Positions 20,156 through 28,386 of a DNA stretch of 64,000 bases are shown one piece after another. Source of the DNA: Alteromonas portus. Its GTDB lineage: Bacteria > Pseudomonadota > Gammaproteobacteria > Enterobacterales > Alteromonadaceae. The notes beneath the pieces are model-generated. The model was not told where the DNA came from. It saw only the letters and a program-made list of their open reading frames with translations, and made no database searches. Position numbers and translations under genes: made by a program. Every line of letters begins with the position of its first letter. Within the stretch, counting starts at the first letter, position 1. The DNA lies in NCBI RefSeq assembly GCF_005117025.1, contig NZ_SWCO01000007.1:62001-126000 (forward strand), given 5' to 3'.

Positions 20156-21775
20156 TTATGCCGATATCGGCGGTTGTTCGCTACGTCGAGCGAGTAAAGC
20201 TTGGGTAACTTCTTTTTGTTTTTCGTCATTTAATGGGTACAGACAAATTAACGCTGCGCCTGCAAAGCCAAACAGCGCTGGTATCCAACTCATTAAAGAC
20301 TTCATACCCGGAAGCGTTTGATTAATTGTATTGATATCAAGACCGTTATAGCCATAGCTTCCTAATACCAATAAGACGAGCGCCCCTGCAAAACCTCCCC
20401 CTGTTTTTTGAACAAAAGAGCCTGCGGAGTAAACGAGTCCGGTGGCTCTGCGGCCTGTTCTATATTCGCTGTAATCTGCCGAGTCTCCTAACATAGAAAA
20501 GAACAAAGTGGGTAATATGGCTGCGAAAAACTCAGCACAGCAACCTAAAATGAATATTGCGCTTACGCTTTTCTGAGGAACAAAATAAATTGCCGAGGTT
20601 AAGAGGCTGCTCGTTAACAGCGCAATGATAAAGAGCTTCTTGCGACCAAACATAGTGGCTAATTTGGATGTCGCTAATGCGCCAAATATCGACACTACCA
20701 GAAGAGCAATAAAAAAGTACCCGGTGAGTAGCTCGTTGCCCATGTAATATTTGAAATAGTAAGCAATAACGCCGTATTTAATACCATTAAACATCATGGT
20801 CAAAAAGCCCATTCCCAATAAAATGAGCCAAGGTTTGTTGGAAAGCAGGTCGATAATATCCTGCTGAGAACGGGTATTCTTCGATTCCGGCCGGCGAGTC
20901 AGTTGTTTTACAGCAATAGCAGTGAGCGCTATAACAACAATAAAGAGTACACCTGTTATGAGGTTTCTATAATAGAAGAAGGCGGTTATGGTTGAAAGAG
21001 GGATCAAAATTAACGGTAGTTGCTTTGCCAAGTCCATCAGTTCTGATGCGAGTGAGCGAGCTGCATGTGATGGTTGGTCACCTGAGCCCACCACGGACGA
21101 AAGCGGGTTGGCATTTTGAGGTTCAGAGGCTTGCTGTAAAGTTACACGCTCTTTCGTAGTGAAGACCGTCACACACATTAATACCACGAGTAATGTGGCA
21201 AATAACCACATAGTGTACTGATATCCTGTAGCGTTATTGCCTTCGCCTAGCAATTCTACCAACATTGGTAAGCATCCCATTACGAGAAGTCCGCCTAAGA
21301 ATGCTCCGGCGAAGCGAAAACCGGATAGGCTGGTTCGCTCTCTGTCATCGCTTGTCATCACACCCATTAACGCTGAGTACGGCACATTGTTAACCGTGTA
21401 CGCTAGCGTCAGCCCGATGTAAGTTAGGTAAGCGTAGATAAGTTTGCCAGAATATGAGAGTTCTGGTGTTGTGAAGCAAAGCACCATAAAAAGGCCAAGA
21501 AAAGGAGTAGAGCCTAATATCCAAGGGCGAAACTTCCCCATTTTAGTTTGGGTTCTGTCAGCAATCATTCCCATGATGATATCGGTCACACCGTCAGAAA
21601 GACGGACGACAAGAAATAGTAATGCAGCTGCAGCGGCAGTAATTCCAAATGTGTCAGTATAAAATACTGCCAAATAAGCCAGTGCCCCCCGCCATACGAG
21701 ATTGGCTGCAGCATCACCCATGCCATAACCCACTTTTTCTTTTAATGTCAGCTTATGGTTCATTGCCGTTTCCAT
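20156..21775 (-). CDS. GPH-family sugar:cation symporter (MFS)
   Basis: Inner-membrane transporter of the glycoside-pentoside-hexuronide family (MelB-like), 539 residues and about 12 membrane helices. N-terminal KVGYGMGDAAANLVW and the family pattern DGVTDIIMGMIADRTQTKMGKFRPW (about 60-85), with the Asp residues used for cation coupling, are present. The protein is longer than the usual 450-480 residues because of a central loop of about 60 residues near 210-270. An alternative ATG at 21763 has GGAAA spaced better and would remove four residues. It starts five bases after the GH1 stop, so the two are translationally linked. Confidence 0.92.
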   Translation of the reverse strand: METAMNHKLTLKEKVGYGMGDAAANLVWRGALAYLAVFYTDTFGITAAAAALLFLVVRLSDGVTDIIMGMIADRTQTKMGKFRPWILGSTPFLGLFMVLCFTTPELSYSGKLIYAYLTYIGLTLAYTVNNVPYSALMGVMTSDDRERTSLSGFRFAGAFLGGLLVMGCLPMLVELLGEGNNATGYQYTMWLFATLLVVLMCVTVFTTKERVTLQQASEPQNANPLSSVVGSGDQPSHAARSLASELMDLAKQLPLILIPLSTITAFFYYRNLITGVLFIVVIALTAIAVKQLTRRPESKNTRSQQDIIDLLSNKPWLILLGMGFLTMMFNGIKYGVIAYYFKYYMGNELLTGYFFIALLVVSIFGALATSKLATMFGRKKLFIIALLTSSLLTSAIYFVPQKSVSAIFILGCCAEFFAAILPTLFFSMLGDSADYSEYRTGRRATGLVYSAGSFVQKTGGGFAGALVLLVLGSYGYNGLDINTINQTLPGMKSLMSWIPALFGFAGAALICLYPLNDEKQKEVTQALLARRSEQPPISA

Positions 21776-21780
21776 TGTTG

Positions 21781-23118
21781 TTATGTTCGACTTGCTAGCA
21801 GTGCTTTGTAAGCATTGGCGCTGAGTTTTAGCGTCCGCTTTTGCGTTTCAAAATCCACATAAACTAGTCCAAATCGCTTTTCATATCCTTCTGCCCATTC
21901 AAAGTTGTCAAGAAGGCTCCATGCGAAGTAACCACTCACTTCCACCCCGTCAAGCACTGCGTTATGCACCATGTTTAAGTGGTTATGGTAATAATCAACT
22001 CGGTCCACGTCATTCACATGGCCATCTTTAAGTTCGTCTGCCATTGCCGCACCATTCTCAGTAATAAAAATGGGTGGGAGCGTGTATCGTTCGTTTAATG
22101 AAGTAAGTAAATCATAAAGCGCTTTGGGATAGATTTCCCAGCCGATATCAGTCAACGGGCCTTGATGAGGATGCTCAAAAAAAAGTGCGCTTTTTTCTTT
22201 GGGAGCAGAATAATGTAATCGCGTATAAAAATTAACCCCTAAGAAATCCATGGGCTGACAGATAATCTCCATATCACCCGCTTCGATTGGTGGCCTATCC
22301 GCTTCGTCCAAATCCAACAATACTTCGGGATAGCTCCCCTCCATCACTGGCTGCATGTACCATTGGTTAATGTAGTCATCTGCCTTGCGGGTGGCTACTA
22401 TATCTTCTGGTCTTTGAGTGGCGGGGTAGCAGGGCGTAAAATTTAACACTATGCCGGCTTCACTTTTCGGGACGTTTTTTCTAAGTACCTTCATACCCAA
22501 GCCGTGCGCTAGCAATATGTGATGTGCCGCGGTTCTTCCGTATTTTCTGCCTGTTCTGCCCGGAGCATGCACGCCAATCTCATATCCTAAATAAGCACTG
22601 CAGAAAGGCTCATTAAATGTTGCATAAGAAAAGACAGACTCACCAAGTGCTTGGGTGATTTTGTCTACATAGTTCTCAAATTCATAAGCGGTTTGTCTGT
22701 AAAGCCACCCACCCTTATCTTCCAAGTGCTGCGGGAGATCCCAGTGATATAGGGTAACAAATGGCTTAATTCCCTTTTCGTTCAATGAAGCTATTAAGGT
22801 TTTATAGAAGGCTACGCCCTTTGAATTTAACTCGCCCTCATTGGTAATTACGCGCGGCCAAGAAATAGAGAAACGGTATGCGTCTACGTTTAGATCTAAC
22901 AAAATGTCGAAATCATCTCTCCATCGAGCAATATGATCACAGGCAATATCACCATTTGAGTGGTCTGCGATGGCTGACGGCCGTTCGCAAAATCTATCCC
23001 AAATGCATTCGAGACGGTTATCTACATCCCCTTCTATTTGAAAACTAGAGGTGGCAGTGCCATAAATAAACGACTTTTTAAGTAATGGACTGCCTGCGGG
23101 AAGCGAAATACTGTTCAT
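21781..23118 (-). CDS. GH1 beta-glucosidase
   Basis: Cytosolic family 1 glycoside hydrolase cleaving terminal beta-glucosides such as cellobiose, laminaribiose or aryl-glucosides. Acid/base E170 is in TFNEPF and nucleophile E354 in ITENGA. IYGTATSSFQIEG and the C-terminal SLLDNFEWAEGYEKRFGL, which lines the glucose site, are intact. Start ATG 23118 (445 residues, typical GH1 length) is chosen over an in-frame ATG at 23208 because AAGG precedes it and the extra 30 residues are not part of the family. There is no signal peptide. It heads the leftward operon with the symporter and LacI genes. Confidence 0.95.
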   Translation of the reverse strand: MNSISLPAGSPLLKKSFIYGTATSSFQIEGDVDNRLECIWDRFCERPSAIADHSNGDIACDHIARWRDDFDILLDLNVDAYRFSISWPRVITNEGELNSKGVAFYKTLIASLNEKGIKPFVTLYHWDLPQHLEDKGGWLYRQTAYEFENYVDKITQALGESVFSYATFNEPFCSAYLGYEIGVHAPGRTGRKYGRTAAHHILLAHGLGMKVLRKNVPKSEAGIVLNFTPCYPATQRPEDIVATRKADDYINQWYMQPVMEGSYPEVLLDLDEADRPPIEAGDMEIICQPMDFLGVNFYTRLHYSAPKEKSALFFEHPHQGPLTDIGWEIYPKALYDLLTSLNERYTLPPIFITENGAAMADELKDGHVNDVDRVDYYHNHLNMVHNAVLDGVEVSGYFAWSLLDNFEWAEGYEKRFGLVYVDFETQKRTLKLSANAYKALLASRT

Positions 23119-23220
23119 AAATTGATAACCTTTTTCTTGCTGCACGAAATTTGAATGAACGCCAGCAGTACAATGACTCAGAAGCAATACAGCGTGTTTA
23201 TAGCACAAAAAGAAAACGAC

Positions 23221-23236
23221 TAGAAAGCGCTTTCTA
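23221..23236. promoter_or_regulatory. LacI-type operator 1 (GH1 side)
   Basis: Perfect 16-base palindrome TAGAAAGCGCTTTCTA with the central CG typical of LacI-family operators, about 100 bases upstream of the GH1 start. Confidence 0.8.
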
Positions 23237-23450
23237 AATATTATGTCATTTTTACGTTAAAATATTTTGGTGTTAGAGGTTTTCACTAGCAGTGTTTTAA
23301 ACTTGTTTTTCTGAATTTGATTTTATCATATGATTGATATTGTTAAATAAATTGTTCTTTCTGTCATGTTCTATTCACTTTTGCGAACTTCTGTCTGTGA
23401 ATTAATTGTAAAAAATGTGTTGATCTCACACTTTTGTTGAATTAATCTTC

Positions 23451-23464
23451 AGAAAGCGCTTTCT
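23451..23464. promoter_or_regulatory. LacI-type operator 2 (TonB-receptor side)
   Basis: Perfect 14-base palindrome AGAAAGCGCTTTCT, identical to the core of operator 1. It overlaps the proposed promoter of the TonB-dependent receptor gene. Confidence 0.8.
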
Positions 23465-23491
23465 TATGGCGGGGTTGTTGCCTTATCGTTG

Positions 23492-23505
23492 AGAAAGCCC
23501 TTTCT
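23492..23505. promoter_or_regulatory. LacI-type operator 3, imperfect
   Basis: AGAAAGCCCTTTCT differs from operators 1 and 2 by one central base (CG to CC). It lies 41 bases from operator 2, about four helical turns, and 53 bases before the proposed receptor start. Confidence 0.65.
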
Positions 23506-23557
23506 GATGGCGCACTGAGTTTTGACTACACATATAACAGATGAAGAGAGAGCGACC

Positions 23558-26500
23558 GTGACACACAAAACACCGCACAAAAGTAAAATCGCAACAAGCT
23601 TGTCATTAATACTGGGTACCGCATTAAACAGTGGCGTTTTGTCACCGGTCGCTGCGCAAGAAGCAGACAAAGACATTGAAGTAATTCAAGTGTCTGGCAT
23701 TCGAAGTAGTGTTCAAGAATCGATGGGGATAAAACGTGATTCTTCGGGTGTTGTAGATGCCATTTCTGCGGAAGACATTGGAAAATTCCCTGATACCAAT
23801 TTAGCTGAATCTCTTCAACGTATAACCGGTATTTCCATTAGTCGTAATAATGGCGAAGGAAGCCAGGTTACAGCGCGTGGATTCGGACCTGATTTTAATA
23901 TGGTTACCTTAAATGGTCGAACTATGCCTGGTTCGGCGTTACCGGGTAACGGTGGTACGCCAAATTCTCGCGCATATGATTTTTCCGATCTTGCCTCTGA
24001 AAGTGTGAGAGCTGTGGAAGTGTATAAAACTGGCAGGGCTAGCATTGCCACTGGCGGAATTGGTGCGACGGTGAATATCCGAACTGCCCGTCCATTTGAT
24101 GCGTCTGACAATGGAATTACGGCAAGCATAGGTGCGAAAGCCCTACACGACACTACTAATCGCGTAGGCGATGATGTTACGCCTGAGGTATCAGGGTTCA
24201 TCAACTACCTCAATGATGACAATACATTTGGCGTCACATTTACAGGCTCTTTCCAACAGCGTGACAGCGCAGCGCAAGGGGCATTTGTAAATCAATGGCG
24301 AGTGAATCCATTTGATGGCACGGTACCGCAATCTCCTGATCCAGCCAATCCAGATAGCGGCGACCCTATTGTGCTTAATAATGCACCAGCTATGGGGCAG
24401 CTTTTCGCTATACCCTCTGATCTGCGTTATTACATGGCAGACCGAGAGCGTGAAAGAACCAATGCTCAGCTGACATTTCAGTTTGCACCATCAGAGAAAA
24501 TGACGGCCACACTAGATTACACCTATTCGAAGCAGGATTTGTACGAAGCTCGTGCTGAGCAATCTATCTGGATGGATGACAGGTATTTCACCGAGCTTAC
24601 TTTCGACGATGAAGCGGTGAAAACACCGGTTTTAATTACGCAAGAGCGACGTGATCTGCTTCCCCGTGATCTGGGGTTAGCGCTACAAGAGCTAAATCAA
24701 GTCAACGAAAATAAGTCTATTGGTTTAAACCTTGAGTATTTCGTAAACGATGATTTTACCCTTATCTTTGACCTTCATAATTCGACCGCAGAAGGGCGTC
24801 CTGATGCGCCTTACGGAACATGGACAAACTTAGGTTTAGGCGCAAACGTAGTCAAAGGGCAAGGTGTAGATTTTAGCGGTGAGTTTCCGATCATGTTTGT
24901 TGACTTCGACGACGCGGCCCGCGACAACTTAAATGGCAACGGCGTATTGGATCAAGATGATGTGGGCACGTCCATTTTGGATATGAACTTTTCATCGCAA
25001 GACACCGAAATTACTCAAGCTCGGCTTGATGGTACTTATACCATGGACACGGGCAGCATTAATTTTGGCATAGAGTCGCGCTCTATGGAAAGTACCTCCC
25101 TTCAGTCTTTAACTCGCCATACGATGGGGAACTGGGGCATAGAAAATCCAGGTGAGCTTCCTGCTGGCTCTTTAACTCCGCTCGATCTTATAAATGAATT
25201 CGATGACTTTGATACCGCAGGCATGTTTTCTCAGGGATTTACTGGGAGCGTAGCTGAAATTGGTGCATTTGCAGCACAGCAGTATGGCTTTGATTTATTA
25301 GCTAATAATCCGTTTGCAACAAACAGAACGATTGAAGAAGATATTACCGCTGTTTACTTTGAGCTAGATTTATCGGGTGAACTTAATGGTATGGAGTATA
25401 ACCTTCTAACAGGTGTACGCTATGAAAATACCGATGTGACCTCTATCGCAAATATAAGTCTGCCTAGTGGCATAGCATGGGAGGGAAATAATGATTTCAA
25501 CGTTCGTTTCGGTAGCGAAATGGAGGATGTCGAAGTAGAAGCTAGTTACGACCACGTATTACCTGCGTTAGATTTCGATATTGAAGTGGTTGAAAACGTT
25601 ATTGCCCGTTTCTCTTACAGTAAAACCATCGCAAGACCGACTTATAACAATTTAAGTGCCGCTTCGACAGTGTCACCACAAAGCGGGCCTACCCTGCTTA
25701 CCGACAGTATCACGGCAACGGCGAGCTCTGGAAACCCATCTTTGATCCCGCTTGAGTCCGACAACCTAGATTTATCACTTGAATACTATTTTGATGAGAC
25801 AAGCTATGTGTCTGTAGGCTTTTACGATAAGCGAGTTAAGAACTTTATTGGTAATGAACAAGTTGAAGAAAACGTATTTGGTCTAAGGGATGTGACAAAT
25901 GGCCCTCGTGCAGAAGCGGCGCGCGCTGAATTAGAAGCCCGTGGAATTCCTGTAAACGACACATCTCTATTCAACATGGTTGCTGCTATGGAAAATGGGA
26001 TTGAGTTTGATTCATTAACCGATGAGCAATTTGAGCAGCAATTCGATATTTTACCTAACAGCGACGACCCGTTGATAACTTTTATCAACTCAAAACCAGT
26101 TAACAACAAGGCTGCCAACATTTATGGCTTTGAAGTCGCCGCGCAGCATTTCTTCGGCGACAGTGGCTTTGGTGTATTAGCCAACTATACATCTGTAAAA
26201 GGTGACATAGGCTTTGACAATGAAGCCACCCCCTCTATTACTCAATTTGCGCTGGTAGGCTTAAGTGATACTGCAAACCTTGTATTTATGTATGAGAAAG
26301 ACGCGCTTCAAGCTCGCATTGCTTATAACTGGCGCGACAAGTTTTTAGATACTACTTCCCAATACATTAATGAACCTGGTTATACCGAAGCGTATTCACA
26401 GATAGATTTAAGTATCTCCTACGATGTTACCGAAGATTTAACGGTAGCCTTTGAAGGGATCAACATCACTGAAGAAAATATTCGCCGACATGGGCGCACC

Positions 26501-26569
26501 AGCGCAATGCTTTGGAACTTAGATGAGTTTGGCGCAAGATATACGCTAAGTGCTAGATATACATTCTAA
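23558..26569 (+). CDS. TonB-dependent outer-membrane receptor, carbohydrate type
   Basis: A 1003-residue outer-membrane receptor of the large Caulobacter/Xanthomonas/Alteromonas-type family. A signal peptide ending near VAAQEA (about 32-37) is followed by TonB-box-like IEVIQVSG and then the plug. The plug holds VVDAISAEDIGKFPDTN, LAESLQRITGISI and VTARGFGPDFNMVTLNGR. The barrel ends YTLSARYTF with terminal Phe. Start GTG 23558 is preferred (purine-rich GAGAGAG upstream and a normal signal peptide); an in-frame TTG at 23522 would add 12 residues. Its divergent pairing with GH1 genes and shared operators point to beta-glucoside or glucan-oligosaccharide uptake. Confidence 0.92.
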   Translation: MTHKTPHKSKIATSLSLILGTALNSGVLSPVAAQEADKDIEVIQVSGIRSSVQESMGIKRDSSGVVDAISAEDIGKFPDTNLAESLQRITGISISRNNGEGSQVTARGFGPDFNMVTLNGRTMPGSALPGNGGTPNSRAYDFSDLASESVRAVEVYKTGRASIATGGIGATVNIRTARPFDASDNGITASIGAKALHDTTNRVGDDVTPEVSGFINYLNDDNTFGVTFTGSFQQRDSAAQGAFVNQWRVNPFDGTVPQSPDPANPDSGDPIVLNNAPAMGQLFAIPSDLRYYMADRERERTNAQLTFQFAPSEKMTATLDYTYSKQDLYEARAEQSIWMDDRYFTELTFDDEAVKTPVLITQERRDLLPRDLGLALQELNQVNENKSIGLNLEYFVNDDFTLIFDLHNSTAEGRPDAPYGTWTNLGLGANVVKGQGVDFSGEFPIMFVDFDDAARDNLNGNGVLDQDDVGTSILDMNFSSQDTEITQARLDGTYTMDTGSINFGIESRSMESTSLQSLTRHTMGNWGIENPGELPAGSLTPLDLINEFDDFDTAGMFSQGFTGSVAEIGAFAAQQYGFDLLANNPFATNRTIEEDITAVYFELDLSGELNGMEYNLLTGVRYENTDVTSIANISLPSGIAWEGNNDFNVRFGSEMEDVEVEASYDHVLPALDFDIEVVENVIARFSYSKTIARPTYNNLSAASTVSPQSGPTLLTDSITATASSGNPSLIPLESDNLDLSLEYYFDETSYVSVGFYDKRVKNFIGNEQVEENVFGLRDVTNGPRAEAARAELEARGIPVNDTSLFNMVAAMENGIEFDSLTDEQFEQQFDILPNSDDPLITFINSKPVNNKAANIYGFEVAAQHFFGDSGFGVLANYTSVKGDIGFDNEATPSITQFALVGLSDTANLVFMYEKDALQARIAYNWRDKFLDTTSQYINEPGYTEAYSQIDLSISYDVTEDLTVAFEGINITEENIRRHGRTSAMLWNLDEFGARYTLSARYTF

Positions 26570-26586
26570 AAAGTTGGGGTGTGTTT

Positions 26587-26627
26587 GCCCGCTACAGCGC
26601 TTAGGGTTGCGCTCTAGCGGGCTTTTT
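26587..26627 (+). terminator. Terminator after the TonB receptor gene
   Basis: GCCCGCTA (26587-26594) pairs with TAGCGGGC (26615-26622), with inner pairing AGCGC/GCGCT, followed by a T-run. The two downstream halogenase genes may therefore depend on read-through or their own promoter. Confidence 0.85.
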
Positions 26628-26712
26628 TGTCATAGTCTGACTAAAGGGTGAACAAATAATCGACTGAATTCGATTAGGGTAGTGATTTGATACGTGTCTT
26701 GGGGCTTAGCCT

Positions 26713-28386
26713 ATGAGTATTAACGAAAATCATGGAAGTATGCACAAGGTCGTTATTGTAGGCGGTGGCACAGCAGGATGGCTTGCAGCGGGCGTTCTTG
26801 GGGCAAAACTTAGCACAAAACACTCAGTTACCCTTGTTGAATCTCCCACTGTCTCATCCATCGGCGTTGGTGAAGGTTCATGGCCGTCACTTCGCGATAC
26901 CCTTCTGGATATTGGCATTAGTGAATCTGAGTTTTTAACTTTATGCCAAGGCGCTTTTAAACAAGGTTCTAGCTTTGTGAATTGGCGTAAAAATGCGCAC
27001 AGCTATTACCATCCATTTACTGTTCCTGCTGCCTACAACGAACTCGACATCCATACTTGCTGGAAGGCACTAGCGCCAAACACGCCATACCAAGATGCAT
27101 TCTCGTTACAGGCCGCAATGTGTGTAGCAGGCAAGGCGCCTAAACAAATAGCTACCCCAGACTATGCCCACGTGCTCAATTACGGTTATCACTTTGACGC
27201 TACAAAGCTTGCCGATTTGCTGAAACAACATTGCGTAGACAAGCTAGATGTTGATTACGTGAGCGGGCATATTGGGTCTATTAAATCGTCTTCAGATGGT
27301 TATATTGAAAAATTGGTAACTGAGTGCGGCAAAGAAATCATTGGCGATCTGTTTATTGATTGTTCAGGGAGCAGCGGCTTACTTATAGATAAACATTTTA
27401 GTGTGCCATGGATGCCGGTTAAGCGCACAATGCTTAACGATCGCGCCGTTGCGCTTCAAGTGCCTTATTCTGGTACCGATACAGAAATAAAAAGTACCAC
27501 GGTAGCTACTGCACAAACCTGCGGGTGGACGTGGGATATTGCATTGCAGCACCGACGAGGTACCGGTCTAGTTTATTCGTCCCAATTCACAAATGAAGAA
27601 CAGGCAAAGCAGGTCCTTATTGACTATGTCTGTGAACGTTATCCTGGTGCAAAAGAGCACGAACTTGCCTTTCGCACACTATCTTTTGAGCCTGGCTACA
27701 GATCACAGTTTTGGGTAAAAAACTGTTTAAGCTTAGGTATATCTTCGGGGTTTGTTGAACCGCTTGAAGCATCAGCCATTGCCATGGTCGAGCTTGGCTT
27801 ACGCATGCTCTGTGAGGCGTTTCCGCATAATAAAGAGCACATGGAAATAGTCAGTAAGCGCTATAACCGGCGCTTTGCATATCGCTGGCAGCGAGTTATC
27901 GACTTTTTGAAACTACATTATGCGCTTAGTGATAGAGAAGAGCCGTACTGGATAGCGCAGAGAGATAAGGCGTCCATACCCGACTCACTCACTGAATTGC
28001 TTGAACTGTGGAAGTATCAAAGCCCTTCTCGCTTAGATCTTATCGAGAACGAAGAGATTTTTCCCTCTGCTAGCTATCAGTATGTACTGTATGGCATGGG
28101 CTATTCTACGTCTGTGCCCCCATTACGGCTAAGCGAAGCGAATAAGCGTAAAGCTCTGCATATTCTCGAAAACTTACAACAAACTAAAAGCGCTTATCTG
28201 CAGGGATTGCCCTCTAACAGAGTTTTGCTAAATGATATTGCAAAGCGCTACAACAACGAAAAACAACACGTGCCCTTGCATGCTCAACGTGAAAAGAACG
28301 AACACGCTTCAGCTTCGAGTTGTAGTGACATAAAAAATACTTCAGATAAAAAGGACACCTCTTATGACCGTATCGGGTTTAGATAG
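26713..28386 (+). CDS. Flavin-dependent tryptophan-halogenase-family protein 1 (altered WxWxIP motif)
   Basis: FAD-binding protein of the PrnA/RebH superfamily, 557 residues. The dinucleotide motif GGGTAGW is at 17-23, VGVGEGSWPSL near 52, and a Lys at 83 (GAFKQG) is placed like the catalytic Lys of PrnA. The WxWxIP signature is changed to W272-T-W-D-I-A277. A start at ATG 26740 with GGAAG upstream is also possible. The C-terminal 40 residues are polar and variable. It sits in a TonB-receptor/glycosidase locus with no flavin reductase gene. Halogenating activity and substrate are unproven. Confidence 0.85.
   Translation: MSINENHGSMHKVVIVGGGTAGWLAAGVLGAKLSTKHSVTLVESPTVSSIGVGEGSWPSLRDTLLDIGISESEFLTLCQGAFKQGSSFVNWRKNAHSYYHPFTVPAAYNELDIHTCWKALAPNTPYQDAFSLQAAMCVAGKAPKQIATPDYAHVLNYGYHFDATKLADLLKQHCVDKLDVDYVSGHIGSIKSSSDGYIEKLVTECGKEIIGDLFIDCSGSSGLLIDKHFSVPWMPVKRTMLNDRAVALQVPYSGTDTEIKSTTVATAQTCGWTWDIALQHRRGTGLVYSSQFTNEEQAKQVLIDYVCERYPGAKEHELAFRTLSFEPGYRSQFWVKNCLSLGISSGFVEPLEASAIAMVELGLRMLCEAFPHNKEHMEIVSKRYNRRFAYRWQRVIDFLKLHYALSDREEPYWIAQRDKASIPDSLTELLELWKYQSPSRLDLIENEEIFPSASYQYVLYGMGYSTSVPPLRLSEANKRKALHILENLQQTKSAYLQGLPSNRVLLNDIAKRYNNEKQHVPLHAQREKNEHASASSCSDIKNTSDKKDTSYDRIGFR

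Larger units (their letters stand above)
23119..23557. promoter_or_regulatory. Divergent promoter region of the beta-glucoside locus
   Basis: A 439-base region between the GH1 and TonB-receptor starts, AT-rich, with three LacI-type palindromes (separate entries). A leftward -10-like CATAAT lies on the minus strand at 23240-23245, placing a start point inside operator 1. Rightward, TTGAAT (23438-23443), an 18-base spacer and TCTTAT (23462-23467) overlap operator 2. Both promoters would thus be blocked by repressor. The promoter assignments are tentative; the operator pattern is clear. Confidence 0.65.

Noticed and set aside
23416..23430. CRP-like TGTGT...TCACA in the beta-glucoside promoter region
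   Set aside because: The half-sites are separated by five bases, not the six needed for CRP, and the left half is imperfect.
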